From NCBI GenBank assembly GCA_016648135.1, contig JADDOH010010282.1, forward strand, positions 1 through 64,000: a DNA stretch of 64,000 bases, read 5' to 3'. Below, piece by piece: positions 22,955-33,833 of this stretch. How positions within the stretch are numbered: the first letter of the stretch is position 1; each line of letters starts with the position of its first letter. This DNA is from Agrypnia vestita. Lineage: Eukaryota > Arthropoda > Insecta > Trichoptera > Phryganeidae. The notes below the pieces were generated by a model. The model did not search any database. It saw only the letters and a list, made by a program, of their open reading frames with translations, and was not told the origin of the DNA. The position numbers were made by a program, and so were the translations under genes.

Positions 22955-23110
22955 TGCTTGTTGGTGTAGTGGTAGGGTATCCGGCTCCCACCCGGGGGAC
23001 TCGGGCTCGATTCCCAGTGCGGATATTTGTTTCTAATTTTTAAATTTTTTATTTTGATGTCTATTTTATTTATAATATTAATATTCTTTTATTACGTAGT
23101 CGCGTTAGTT
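22955..23110 (+). mobile_element. tRNA-Gly-like SINE, family C, copy 1
   Basis: TTGGTGTAGTGGTAGGG resembles the A-box part of tRNA-Gly; GGGCTCGATTCCC is a B box; CTCCCACC would place CCC at the anticodon. The acceptor ends do not pair, so it is not a working tRNA gene. The AT-rich tail containing TATTTTGATGTCTATTTTAT is shared with the copy at 61,660. Confidence 0.7.
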
Positions 23111-23149
23111 TTACGCATGCACAATCGCCACAATCGCCAGGGTTTAAAA

Positions 23150-23296
23150 TAACAGGTGCCATTAATTGCCGGGGTACTCAAATATTTTGATAAAAGTCGT
23201 AATTATTATTTCATGGGTGTCGGCTGTAAATAAGTAAATATTCTTTAGGAACCGGCATGCAAAAGTATCGTCTTTTTTGACAGGTTACAGCTAGTG
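23150..23296 (-). repeat. family B repeat, 5' part
   Basis: Read on minus, CACTAGCTGTAACCTGTCAA, then GCCGGTTCCTAAAGAAT, TTACTTATTTACAGCCGACA and TTATCAAAATATTTGA, matching the head of the family B copies at 25,977 and 63,460. Confidence 0.8.
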
Positions 23297-23699
23297 ATAC
23301 ACTTAATATATACAAATATATACGTGCATGTTGCTAGGGCAGGCCGAAGACATTTGTAATTGACTGAGTTTTAAATATTAATGTATCGTTTTTAAATGTA
23401 TTTTGTATCCAGTAGTCTGTTAGTGTATCATTAAAAAAAAATGAAAAAAAAGAGTGCCCAGTTCTTAATGCCCTTTCCCTATAGAAAAGTAATTTAAATT
23501 ATTTTTCACATTTAAATAACTGACTTGCTTGTTAAGAAGTAACACTTTAAAGATTAATTGCATTCAGGTACCTACGAGTAAATTATGATCAAGAGACCTC
23601 ATCTCCCATTAAAAAGAAATTTAAATTGCATGCTTATTCGCTACGGTAGAAGGTGAAAAAATTAAAATGATTGAACTAGAAAAAACTATCACTTAATTT

Positions 23700-23856
23700 C
23701 AATTAACTAAAAACTTTGTATTAGCCACTTGGAGCAACTTTACGTCCGCCGGTTTCGGTACATGCTATGCATGCGTCCATCTTGATGAAAATACAGTGGT
23801 ATCGAAACCGGTAAACGTTAAGTTATTCCAAGTGGTTTATATAAAGTTTTTAATTA
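23700..23856. repeat. foldback repeat, ~56-bp arms
   Basis: The left arm (AACTAAAAACTTTGTATTAG, then CCACTTGGAGCAACTTTACG, CCGGTTTCG) is mirrored by the right arm ending at about 23,856. The centre carries GCATGCGTCCATCTTGATGA. Related single arms lie at 15,040-15,115 and 31,705-31,775. Confidence 0.75.
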
Positions 23857-23984
23857 AATAAAATTAATAATTATGTCCAACCACAAAGTTAACGAAAAAA
23901 TTTTTTTTGATACTAATGAACAATCGCTATGTTAATGTTAACGACAAATCCATCAAAAATATTGCGTCGAAATGTTGTCAATTT

Positions 23985-24295
23985 TTTTTCCTTCATTCAG
24001 TAAACGTTTAACAGTGTTCACCTCAGTGAAAATGTATAATATTGAAGAACGAAATTTGTATCTACCTTCTTCATCTGATTGGGCTCCCTTGGAATTTTGT
24101 TTGTTTTTAAATTTAAATAAAATCCTGACTAGAAAGGTATGCGAATCAAATGAAGAGGTGCTCAAAAGAAAGTGCTTGAGGTTATAAATGGTTATTTTGA
24201 AAATCATGAAGAATGTCACTTCCAGGGGGGAATCGGGAAGCTGGTGATTTATAGGATCAAGTGTGGAAAACTACGAAGAGATTTTTTTATATAAC
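23985..24295 (+). pseudogene. decayed mariner-type transposase C-terminus
   Basis: Across two frames the DNA reads SSSDWAPLEFCLFLNLNKIL, which fits the mariner block around the third catalytic Asp (SPDLAPSDYFLFPNLKK in the family), then SNEEVL, and in the next frame NGYFENHEECHFQGGIGKL, which fits the C-terminal part. The catalytic Asp appears kept but the context is eroded and frameshifted. No TIRs were found. Confidence 0.7.
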
Positions 24296-24309
24296 ATAAA
24301 TTTTTAACA

Positions 24310-24655
24310 TGCCCTCGAAGATACGTACTGCGCATATCTTCCGTCGCGTATTTTCCTTCGCATCAAATCGGCAAAGCAAATGGGTCGACCGATCGCCCGC
24401 GCAGTGTGTTTAATAAGCGCATATTGTATGGAAAGAAATGTAGCGGCGGCGGCGTTCCGCGGCGGAAGAACTGCGAAGAACTGAGTCTTTCGTCGCGTCT
24501 CTTCCGTCGTGAAATAGCGTTAAATTTTTTTACACACAATACACGCTTATCAAACATTGCATGGACGATCGGTCGACCCATTTGCTTTGCCGATTTGACG
24601 CGACAAAAAGACGCAGCTGAAGATACGCGCAGTGTGGCACGGGCTTTAGTTCCAG
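24310..24655. mobile_element. foldback DNA element with ~130-bp arms
   Basis: A perfect 31-bp inverted repeat (24,365-24,395 and 24,566-24,596, containing GCAAAGCAAATGGGTCGACC) sits in a longer imperfect palindrome. Outer parts GCGCATATCTTCCGTCGCG and the complement of CGCAGCTGAAGATACGCGC also pair, as do TAATAAGCGCATATTG and its partner. The centre is a GC-rich loop with GGCGGCGGCG. The open frames of 70-95 codons on both strands here are mirror images of the palindrome, not genes. Confidence 0.8.
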
Positions 24656-24750
24656 GATATTCTGATAATCAAGGTTCTACTGAAGACTAAACAATCGTGC
24701 TTTGAAAATAAAACTGACTTATTAGTCTGCCGGGATCAATTTTTGATCAC

Positions 24751-24792
24751 GAATGATCTTTTATATCGGTCTACCGATATAAAAGATCATTC
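24751..24792. repeat. perfect 42-base palindrome
   Basis: Two 20-base arms (24,751-24,770 and 24,773-24,792; GAATGATCTTTTATATCGGT) separated by two bases. It could extrude as a cruciform. Confidence 0.97.
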
Positions 24793-25976
24793 AACTCTTT
24801 ATGAATTTATCTGTATCTATCTGTTTCATTTGTAGGATTAAATTTCCCTGTAGAATCGTTTTATAAGAGCAAATGTTTAAAAACTTTGGCGTAGTTGGCG
24901 AAAGTTATAAAGTTGTTTAATATACGGCCAATAACGTTTCTCAAACAAAATACATTTTTAAGGTTTAGTGTCATATACTATAAGTTAGCGAAGTTGGTAA
25001 TTTTTATACTGAGTAATTGGCAGTCCAAGTACTGAGAGGATAATATCACGTTGTTGAAATACAAATTGAACACATAAAAAGGATCAAAAGGCATTTTTAT
25101 TACTGATGTAAGATGTCTTAATTTCGATGCGATACTTTGAAGTACGTATTATTGATATAATGTTTTATGATGTTTATTTATTAACCCTTCCGTAGCACTT
25201 AAAAAGTAAAATTTTACTGAACCTGTGAAGATTTAATTAGTTCGGTAGACAATATTGCATTATTCTAGCATTGTTTTGTCACGATTGAGATAAACATATT
25301 TAGATAGTAGGGGTTTTATTCGCTTCACCAACTCCCCAGCGCGAGTGAGAAGTAACTAGCCTTGCCGTACATATAAATATTTTGAAAGTTAAATTACTTG
25401 TAGTTTTGAATCATAAACATTTGCAACATAAAAAATACTAAACTTATATCATTGTGAACTCAAAGTTAGGTTAGCATTTTATAAGGAACGTTACTCGGGC
25501 GAAAAATTTGGTTCCACTTTAAATGTCGACTTAACGCACCATTTCACTTCCGAATTTTCATGAGAGCCAAGAAGAAAGCAAGGAGGTGATTGCAACTATT
25601 TTTAGTCTGTATGGTCTGTAAATATTAAGTTATTTCTATAAATTTGTGCAAAATATAATAAAAATTTAACTCTACAAAAAATATGCTTAGAAATGCTAGC
25701 GAATCCTACTAAAAATAAATAAACAAAATTGATTGTTAACTGGGGTAAAAAATACCTTTGTACTACGATAGAAAAAGATATATAAACGAAAATACAAATT
25801 TCGTAGTAAGAGGAATTATAAAAATACGAATATCACTATGCCTTTCTCTCTCTCTAATCAACTGTAGATAAATAATGATAAGGATAGTAAATATTATGAA
25901 TGGGACTTGATGACTTTATTAACTATTTTGTGAGAATGCAGTGATTATTTATTAATATTATGAAGTATATTAGTAC

Positions 25977-26600
25977 ACTAGCTGTAACCCGTCAAAAATT
26001 ACGATAGTTAAACATGCCGGTTCCTAAAGAATAACTAGGTATTTACCAGGCGCGTGCAGTGGGAACATTGAAGCATGACTTTTTTGCAAACGTATATTTT
26101 GGAAAAAAAAGAAATCATATATTTATGTTACAGATTTTTATGATATATCAAAATATGAATACTATGACAACAATTGTGATAGAAATATTACGATATATAT
26201 GTTGTATTCCTTTTTTTTTTTCAAATAGCTGGTTCCGTAAAAGTCATACTGCGATGTTCCCACTGCACTTCCCTGGTCATTTACTTATTTATAGTCGACA
26301 TCCATGAAATAGTAATAACGACCATTATCAAAATATTTGAACATTTTTTTTATATTTCCCCTGCCGGCGATTGAGAAGAACATGAAATGGTTCGCGTCTT
26401 TGCAAAGTCCTATATGTACTGTATTTAGGACGGGTAATGCAGGCTCGGCAACAGCAACAATGTTATAGTTGCCGCCTTAGAGTTTGCTGGTCAGGGGTTC
26501 AAGCCTGATCTCCGGCCGTTTAATTTATTTTTTTTAACGAAATTACGGACGTTACACGAAGTATCGGGGACGGACAAAAAACGAAATAATTATCCCAATT
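25977..26600 (+). mobile_element. tRNA-like repeat family B, near-full copy, split
   Basis: Head ACTAGCTGTAACCCGTCAAA, GCCGGTTCCTAAAGAATAAC; body TATATTTCCCCTGCCGGCG; tRNA-like part with B box GGGGTTCAAGCC (26,494) followed by TGATCTCCGGCCGTTTAA; tail GAAATTACGGACGTTACACG and GGACGGACA...ACGAAATAATT. It matches 63,460-63,870 in the same order. It is interrupted by a hAT-like MITE at 26,047-26,275. Confidence 0.8.
26047..26275. mobile_element. hAT-like MITE inside family B repeat
   Basis: TIRs of about 38 bp: CAGGCGCGTGCAGTGGGAAC on the left and, reverse-complemented, CAGGGAAGTGCAGTGGGAAC on the right. Flanks are GTATTTAC (26,039-26,046) and GTCATTTAC (26,276-26,284), i.e. an 8-bp duplication with one extra base. 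CAG ends and an 8-bp target fit the hAT superfamily. The family B sequence resumes directly on the right. Confidence 0.8.
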
Positions 26601-26782
26601 TTAATAATTTCGTTGTCTGTCTGTGTCCTTCGTGTAACGTCCGTAACTTCTTTATAGCATTAATTTTTCTTTTTTCTTCTTTTTTTATCCTTTTATTTTT
26701 ATTTTTTTAAATAAATAAATACTTATTCCTTGGAAACCGACTTGTTAGTACCGTCATTTTTGACGGGTTGTAGCTAATGTTT
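26596..26782 (-). mobile_element. family B repeat, internally deleted, tail-to-tail copy
   Basis: Read on minus: CATTAGCTACAACCCGTCAA head, GGTTTCCAAGGAATAAG, an A-rich part, then GAAGTTACGGACGTTACACG tail. The tRNA-like part is missing. Its tail abuts the tail of the copy at 25,977-26,600. Confidence 0.75.
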
Positions 26783-26799
26783 GATATATTTACTTTTTT

Positions 26800-28340
26800 C
26801 TACTTTGAATGCTCAATACTATAGTAAATATGCGACATTCGTCATTATTGTAATCCATTTAAGCCAGCAAAAGCAATTTTTTCCTTAAAAAAATACTTAA
26901 AAACTGATATTATTTACGGCACCACAGGATGGCAGCAGGGCGTGTGAGAATTTTTTCTGGCGGTACGTTAAGGGTTGGTTAGCTATTTGTCACGGCGACC
27001 ACCTCATCCTCCAAGCTCCACATTGAGTTGTCGTATTGGACTGGAATCTAATAATGGTCCAATGGTATATTTACATCGTCATGTACCTATGAGATGCATT
27101 TCATCGCAAACCTATAAAAGGCGTTCAAATAAAATTTTGTAACATACACAATATATAGATAGTATAAATTACATGGCAAACTAATTTAATGTATTCAGTA
27201 CGTATTTATGAATATTGTGATGTGAATTCAGCGTTAGATATTCATTTTTTAATCATCAAGGTTTGGGTTTTATCATTTTTTATTAATTTTGCGAGTACAA
27301 TATCGTCACCCCAGTTCTATCTTGTCGTAAGGTCAAAATCGTCGTTTTTGACTTATTGTGATGGCATTAGGCTTTGAGACTTGCTCTACAAATCGCTCCA
27401 ATCCATTTTATCATACCTACTTTAGTTTCGTTGGTACTGAATTCTATTTTGTCGTATGTGCTGAAATATCAGCATTTTTTTGTCGTATGTATTATCAACT
27501 CTATTTAATCTTATGTTCATACGAAAATTACATTTTTTTTTAGTTCTATTGAATAACAGTGCTGGTGGTAATGAGCTATCCTTTATTCCATGCATTGAAG
27601 TAAAGCAATTGAGATAAGAACAAAATGACATACTTAACATGGATTCGACATCATTCGTAGACAATAAATAATAAAACTAACTCATAAAAACCAAGTTTTT
27701 GTTATACTCCCTTTCTCTTTTGTATTGTTTCTTGTAGTTGGAAAATTGATTTCAAACTTTGAATGCGTTTTTTTTAAAAACTGTTGTTTTGACCTTACGA
27801 CAACACACAGGTTACGACCTTACGACAACATACAGGTGTACACGTGTAGGTAATATGGTAGGTACGCACGCAGGTAGCAAGGATTTTTCAAGTTCCCACT
27901 TGATAGATTCTGTTTAATCACAGGTAATAAATAGAGATAAGAGATGTAATAACTTGATAATGTTTATTATTAATGGAAATATTATTCTATATTATGTATT
28001 TACACTATCTTGAATTAGACATTATTAAGTTGACGTTGATAGTGAAATGAACGGAAAAATATTTTGCTTATTATTATGAGAAAATAAAAATATAAAGAAA
28101 AAGTAAATGTATACATCGATATCATGTTAAAAAAAATAACATCTGCGAATTGAATCTTAGCTTTACGTCCATATCTAGATATTATAAACGTTTGTGATTT
28201 ATGAAAAATAAAAGTATATTTTTAGGTTTACATAAGGCGTAACGCAAAACACGGAATGTTTTATGTATTCTGTTTTCTCTGCCTATCTCACAAATGAAAC
28301 AAAATCGTAGTAAATGAATGAAATGAAGATAAAAAAATGA
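26800..28340. other. AT-rich stretch without recognised gene
   Basis: No exon seen. 26,930-27,060 is GC-richer but unassigned. 27,672-27,735 is an end fragment of repeat family E. Confidence 0.4.
27672..27735 (+). repeat. repeat family E, end fragment
   Basis: AACTCATAAAAACCAAGTTT then ATACTCCCTTTCTC match the end of the copies at 32,240, 38,748 and 44,690. Confidence 0.7.
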
Positions 28341-28344
28341 TCAT

Positions 28345-28965
28345 CGCCTCTAACAGGTGATCAAAGAGTTCACTTACTTGGACTCCACAGTTACTAGTGA
28401 TAATGATACAAGAGAAGAAATCAAGAGGAGGATAATGGTTGCGATTCGTTGTTACCATGTTCTTCAGAAACAGTTCACGTCAAATCTGGTCAGAAGAAAC
28501 ACCAAAATCTTACACTGCAAAACCCTGATAAAGCTATTTCTAACATATGCCTTTGAAACTTGGATATTTTAATTTTTAAAATTTTTTTTATTATTTTATT
28601 TTATTTATTTATTAGAGATACTAACAAGATATTAACGAAAGCCTTAAAGCGATCCATTGCAGTATTTGAGAGAAGGATTTTCAGAACAGTCCATGGTCCT
28701 GTGAGAGATTATAATGGTTGGCGTCGTCGATACAACACAGACTTGTATGACTTGTACGGAGAACCCGATGTGATCAGTTCCATCAAAGGTGATGGAACAT
28801 AATGGACGATGATAATCCTGTAAAATGCTTCATACTCTTCACATTACATGGACGAAGAAGTCCAGGAAGACTCAAAGTGCGATGGATGGACTGTTAGCAA
28901 CAGATAGGCAAGACTGACGAAGATTTCTGGATTCAGCCAAGACCCACCCACCCATTTATGATGAT
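28345..28965 (+). pseudogene. RTE-type LINE ORF2 3' part, decayed
   Basis: In shifting frames: KEFTYLDSTVTSDNDTREEI, then LIKLFLTYAFETW, KALKRSIAVFERRIFRTVHG, and PVKCFI...HGRRSPGRLKVRWMD. This is the post-RT region (FxYLGS...YGSETW...RRxLR...GRPxxRWxD) of the insect endonuclease-reverse transcriptase group. An AT-only insert of about 50 bases (28,565-28,620) splits the TW-TKAL block. Confidence 0.75.
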
Positions 28966-29092
28966 GACGATGTGTCCTGATGAAGGGACTATTGGACTCA
29001 AAACACTTTGGTAATTTCAACAAATTAGTGGTGTAAATACAGTATTTTGTTGTTAATTATATTAATTATATATTATTGATGCCTCACAGAGA

Positions 29093-29345
29093 CGATATTA
29101 TATTTTTTATGGGAAAGTAGGTATGGAAGTCTTTGGGGTTCATAGCGCTTACGACCTATCATACGGCTGGCTTAAGTGATCAATTCACACAATGTAATGT
29201 TTGCCTTTTCCACCCATGATTGAATACGTACTTCTATTGAAAGTTGTATATATTTGAATTTTACAACCTATTTCGCACACGTGTTGTAATAATCATTAGC
29301 GCGACCGTCAATTAAAGCTTTTTCATTCTCCTTAAATAACCACAG
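29093..29345 (-). repeat. repeat family D, diverged copy
   Basis: Read on minus it follows the first two thirds of the 377-bp unit at 34,849: ACATCTGTGG, ATATATACAACTT, ATCATGGGTGGAAA, TGATCACTTAAGCCA, CCATACCTACTTTCCCATAA, TCGTCTCTGTGAG. The remaining third occurs nearby at 29,355-29,490 in the opposite direction. Confidence 0.7.
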
Positions 29346-29872
29346 ATGTCACTTATGAGATATCTATTTTTATGATGGAATTTTTTAGCAATATCCTTTA
29401 TACATCTAGAATATATATTGATTAATGATGTCCCTGTGATAAAATCCAGTACTGTGTTCTAAAAAATTTGAAAAAATTCAAAATATTATTTATTAATAAT
29501 GTGACCATAAAATCATTTTGCATTTATTGAAGAAATAATTACAATTTGACTGATTTATTATTATTAAAGGTATATTCACCCTTTTTAATTATTAAATAAA
29601 AGTGTTTCTTCCAATATCTACACATCCGTCACGTAGTTCAAAGGGAATACTGAAGACGTATAATGTAACACCCACCAGTCACGTAATAATGAACTTGTTT
29701 ATGGAATGTGAACGATTGCTGTAACAAATTAATCCAAAATAACCTCATGTAATATGACATTGTTGTATAATGTATTAATAACACGTTACATATTAATTTA
29801 CTCAAAAATCAATCATGGCGTAAAATTTAGTATGAACATATGTGAGACATTCGACATAATTTTACACTGATA

Positions 29873-29893
29873 GGTTAGGTTAGGTTAGGTGAT
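29873..29893 (+). repeat. short interstitial (TTAGG)4
   Basis: Four copies of TTAGG, the ancestral insect telomere unit. Four copies can arise by chance or repair and do not show a telomere here. A 15-bp unit GATGAGTAACGAAGA follows twice. Confidence 0.8.
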
Positions 29894-29989
29894 GAGTAAC
29901 GAAGATGAGTAACGAAGATGTTTGATTAGGACGCAAAATTCCAAAAAATGTTTATTCTTTTATTTATTTTACTAAAAATATGTCAGATT

Positions 29990-30560
29990 TTATTACTGAT
30001 TAAACATATTGGCAAACTCAAACATATTCGACACCAAAGAGATCCCGATTAGCATAGCCAACGCCCTGTAAAGGCATGCCAGTCTCTTAACTACCTCCGG
30101 CGTCGGCCGGAGGCCCTGATCCGTTGAGTCTGTATCATTGTCTTTATTATTGTAATTCTGTATAACTCGTAATTGTTTTATCAAGTAAATAAATTCATTT
30201 AATTTTCCACGACGTTGGGGAATTTCCCGTTTAACACGAGTGGTGACCGTAAAACAACTTCCCCTCATTACCATCGATATCAATAACCAGAATTATTTAC
30301 ACACTATGCCACCAAAAACACCCCCAAAGAGATACTCCCTCGAAGTAAAATTCGGGGGATGGTGACCCCTTATTATACATCTTTCTACACAGCCTTCTAC
30401 ACGCCTTAGGAACCCAATAACGGCCATATCCTATAAATTGTAACTGACCCAAAAAGAACACCCATAAATGGTTCCCGACATGAGTAAATACAACAACGTT
30501 CTTCGAAGCAGCAGTCGGTCAACAACCCATGAATGGTGACTAATCCATAAATGTAAACAA
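29990..30560 (-). other. unassigned GC-richer segment, possible old retroelement piece
   Basis: The minus strand is open for 96 codons (30,283-29,993; ...RGKLNEFIYLIKQL...) but I recognise no family. Upstream on minus a TGTCGGGAACCATTTATGG and AGGGGTCACCATCCCCCGA suggest LTR or 5' UTR-like DNA. No paired repeat was found, so this stays open. Confidence 0.2.
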
Positions 30561-30593
30561 TTCGATAAATTCACAATGACTTAGGGCCGGTTG

Positions 30594-30723
30594 TTTCAAA
30601 TTGGATTAAAGTAAAAGTTCGTTTAAAGCATAGATTTTTGCTTTCTCCACCAATCAAACAATCCGTTTCCATAAAATTTTTTAAAACAACTTTTATTTTA
30701 ATCTAACTTGAAACAACCGGGCT
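30594..30723. mobile_element. MITE, Harbinger-like, TTA flanks
   Basis: TIRs of about 45 bp starting GGGCCGGTTGTTTCAAATTG; the right end complement reads AGCCCGGTTGTTTCAAGTTA. TTA flanks both sides (30,591-30,593; 30,724-30,726). 3-bp TTA targets fit PIF/Harbinger. A single related end is at 49,444-49,500. Confidence 0.75.
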
Positions 30724-31944
30724 TTAGTGGCGTGAAACGTATTTCTTAATGAAGCGATATCCAAATGACATACCTTTTTACAAAATAGTGATGCGTACCC
30801 GGAATATCGATATTCATTGTAGATATTATATTAATATATGTACACTTTATTTCCAAGATAGCTGAGGCTAACTATAACATATACGTTAAGGCGGAAGCGA
30901 TTTTTTTTTGTAAAAGCTTACACTCGTAACTAACTAACTAACTAACTAATAACCAAAACGCTGTTTCTCCGCAGGGGTAGGCAGAAAGTATTGAACGCCA
31001 CACTCTTCCATCCTGGCACACCACTTTTGCTTCGGCCGAATTCATAAATATTGACTATTTTTTATTAAATGACAGAATAATAAAATAAACACGTACTTAT
31101 TAAACGCGAAATTGTAAAAACTCTTTTTAAATATTTGAATTGGGGGAAATTTTATAGGTTTTCTTTAAAATTGTTTATCGTCATAACACAGTTAAAGACC
31201 ATAATTTTTCCAAGGTATAATTAATGACATAATTTTTAATTTTTAAAGTTTTAATAATTTTATATTTTTTCTTAATGTTTTGCCAAAAAAGTCTCTCCAG
31301 ATTGTTTTTTACTTTTTGTTCGCAATTATCAAACGTAAAATATAAATCAACTTTAAGGAAAACTTTGTACTGAACCAAAGATTGTCTATAAAAATATAAG
31401 ATTACTGGCAAGTACCTACTTTTTAAAACAAACTTTTATTTCAATGCCGGTACTATGTGCCCTGCATACTCAGAGTGGTCACGTTTACAGCGTGTAATAA
31501 TCCTATGCAGAGCATACATGACGCCGTCCGTAATCATCCACGCTGAGTTTGTGTACGTAAATTAGTACTCTACTCCAAAATACTCCATAGTTAGTGAGAT
31601 AAAATAAAAAATAACATTTCATGTTATTAAATAAATTTCATCATTAAATCCGGCTTATACATACACAAATTGTATTAATTAATAATCTAATAAAAAACAA
31701 TCATTCACTTGGTTCAAACCACTATGTTTTTGGTAACACCAACCGGTTTCGGAACTACCGTTACTTCTTCAGTGTAAATTATTACTTAAAACTACAAAAT
31801 ACAAAATACAAAATACGCGCAATTATATTTTTTAAGCAATTTAATTTTTGTGTTTACTAGGTACCTAGCTGTCGTGTGTTTTCGTCGTATTTTCAAAATT
31901 CTTTTATTGTCTGTTTTGAGATTTTATAAAACAATTTCTATTTT

Positions 31945-32275
31945 TACTCCCTTTATTAACTCGTGGCGTCTGCTTGTCTTCTTGTCTTTGCAAGCAGACT
32001 CGTGGCGACGATCAAGAAGATCTATCAAAATTAATAAATTTTTGGATTTTTCAAATATTGAATGGTTTTATCATACAACTTATTAAGTTGTATTAGTTGT
32101 CTGGTAGACGCGAAACCTGATTATAGTATAATTTTGGATTTTTGGAAATTTTTTATTACTCTCTTTCGTAGCGTCGCCCGACCGAAGCCTAACGCGTAGG
32201 TTAAGCGAAAAAAAAATTTTTCAACTAGTAAATGAGAAAGGGAGTATAATAAAAACTTGGTTTCTATGGGTTACT
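31945..32275 (-). repeat. repeat family E, copy
   Basis: Right end on plus: GAGAAAGGGAGTATAATAAA, then ACTTGGTTTCTATGGGTTAC. Left end: ACTCCCTTTATTAACTCGTG. Between them lie CAAGCAGACTCGTGGCGACG and ATCAAGAAGATCTATCAAAA, shared with 38,748 and 44,149. Ends are only roughly inverted; class unknown. Confidence 0.75.
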
Positions 32276-32516
32276 TTTTAAAAATTATTTAAATTAAACA
32301 AAACAAAAAATTGCAAAACCTCTCAAGAAAATAGCCTAATGGATGGCGCAAAAAAGACTTACTTTAAATCCATCCAAGACAGAGTTACTACGGGCCGCGA
32401 CATCTATATCTAATCCAGGAATCTATGTGTGTGAATTGTTGCGGTGCAGATGGTGAATTCAGGAACAAGTTATTTGATTTTGGACTTGCTAGAGACCCAT
32501 GGTGTATAATAGCCGG

Positions 32517-32637
32517 CAAACATCTTGAACAATGGCTTAGCTACGCAAAAGACAAATTTTGGGTCTCAGGTTGAGATAGTATGGAGTGTCCATGCGCAAA
32601 CTTTCCCCTAAAAATTGTCAAGATGTTTGCCGGCTAC
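32517..32637. mobile_element. 121-bp foldback element inserted in LINE ORF2
   Basis: Ends AGCCGGCAAACATCTTGA and, inverted, TCAAGATGTTTGCCGGCT. The 4-bp TGTA lies on both sides (32,513-32,516 and 32,638-32,641). Without it the LINE codons for the zinc-knuckle W-C-x-C-G-R run on directly. No coding capacity. Confidence 0.85.
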
Positions 32638-32640
32638 TGT

Positions 32641-32856
32641 ACCTGCGGCCGCCTGAGGCAGATGCCGGAGTACCTATTTAAGGGTTGTCCTCTTTTAGAT
32701 GATTGTCGAGAGGACTTGATAAGGGGTCAAAGTGGTGTCTCCACAGTAAACGCTGACCTTCATAGGAATGCTAATAACTTGTCGTATTTCAGAACTTTTA
32801 TTCGGGTGTGGGTCTCCCGGTGGGAAATTATTAGGGGGTCTCTTGCTGGAATGTGA
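32641..32856 (+). pseudogene. LINE ORF2 C-terminus (R1-like)
   Basis: Reads CTCGRLRQMPEYLFKGCPLL, then LSYFRTFIRVWVSRWEIIRG. Compared with the copy at 7,424-8,140 the zinc-knuckle His is replaced by Tyr (PEYLF versus AEHIL). An in-frame ATG at 32,581 lies within the inserted foldback element and is not a true start. Confidence 0.8.
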
Positions 32857-33833
32857 CTGCTGTGTACTAGTTTGTTATTTTCCACTAGTGATTTCCGTTA
32901 TGTCAAAATTTCTACAGACTTAACTTAATTAGTAAGGATCATTACCCTGGTTGCATCTGCCGGCAGTGGAACTCCGGACTGGTGAGTCCCTTAATTTTGG
33001 TGCTTTTTTGCGGTGCGATTATTTTATTTTAATTTTTCCCTGAAGGGGGTGAATTACTCTAATAACTGGCTCTAAGGTGCAATTCTTAATTCATTTTAAT
33101 TAATCTCTTATTTTATTTTTTATAACCAGTTTTTCATTTTATTTTATTTTATAATATAATATAATATAATATAATATATAATAAAATAATTTTAATTAAT
33201 CTGGCTCCTAAGTTGAATGTCTACTTGTTGTGTTTTTATCTTTATGCTTATTACTGTGGACAGTATGGACTTTGTGCATTTATATTTTGTATTGTAGCAT
33301 TTCCTGTAAATATGTAACTTACAATTCCCACTTGATGGATGATAAGTATATTCCAATTGTCATTTGTCCCGCTCACATTCCCATGAGTGTCGGCGGAGCG
33401 ATGAGTATGGTCACTTGGGCATTAAAGAAATGCCGAAAATGGGTGGCGAAAGTGTAGGACCGATATGGGAGCTATTGCTCTTAGAACGGCTCTGGGTGTG
33501 TGGTAGGTCCCTCTTCTTTGTCTGTGAATGCTAAATCTGCAGTTAAGTTGTTGGGCGTGCACATTGATTTAGTGTACTCTCCATGAGTACAAAAATAAGT
33601 AAAACTGTCAGAGAATGTTTTTCAATATTTCAATAATGTTATCTCCTCCTCCCACTCCACTATCACGACTGGGGCTACGCCGTTACCAATTTATTTTCGT
33701 ATATTTTTCTAAATCTTAGATAGTATATATATAGATATATATCCCTATATCCCTACAGACGAATATACAAGAGTATCTAAACAGGTCGACAGTAAATAAG
33801 ATAATTTCGTTTGTTAAAAAAATTGTGTTTTAA

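Larger units (their letters stand above)
32430..33515 (+). mobile_element. R1-like LINE 3' part, split by a foldback element
   Basis: Starts with a remnant reading DGEFRNKLFDFGLARDPW (compare GHGEFRSKFFDLGLSVDPW in the copy at 7,424-8,140). It is interrupted at 32,517-32,637, then resumes with the zinc-knuckle region and the FIRVWVSRWEI tail (to 32,853), then a 3' UTR ending near 33,515 that matches the other two copies. The open frame at 33,230-33,457 is UTR, not a gene. Confidence 0.8.

Noticed and set aside
24363..24690. Overlapping open frames of 72 and 94 codons on both strands
   Set aside because: They mirror each other because the DNA is an inverted repeat; similar peptides on opposite strands are a palindrome effect.
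29873..29893. Telomere or telomere-associated region
   Set aside because: Only four TTAGG units, flanked by ordinary DNA.
33230..33457. 75-codon open frame with hydrophobic start
   Set aside because: It lies in the 3' UTR of the R1-like LINE and is matched by noncoding UTR in the sister copies.
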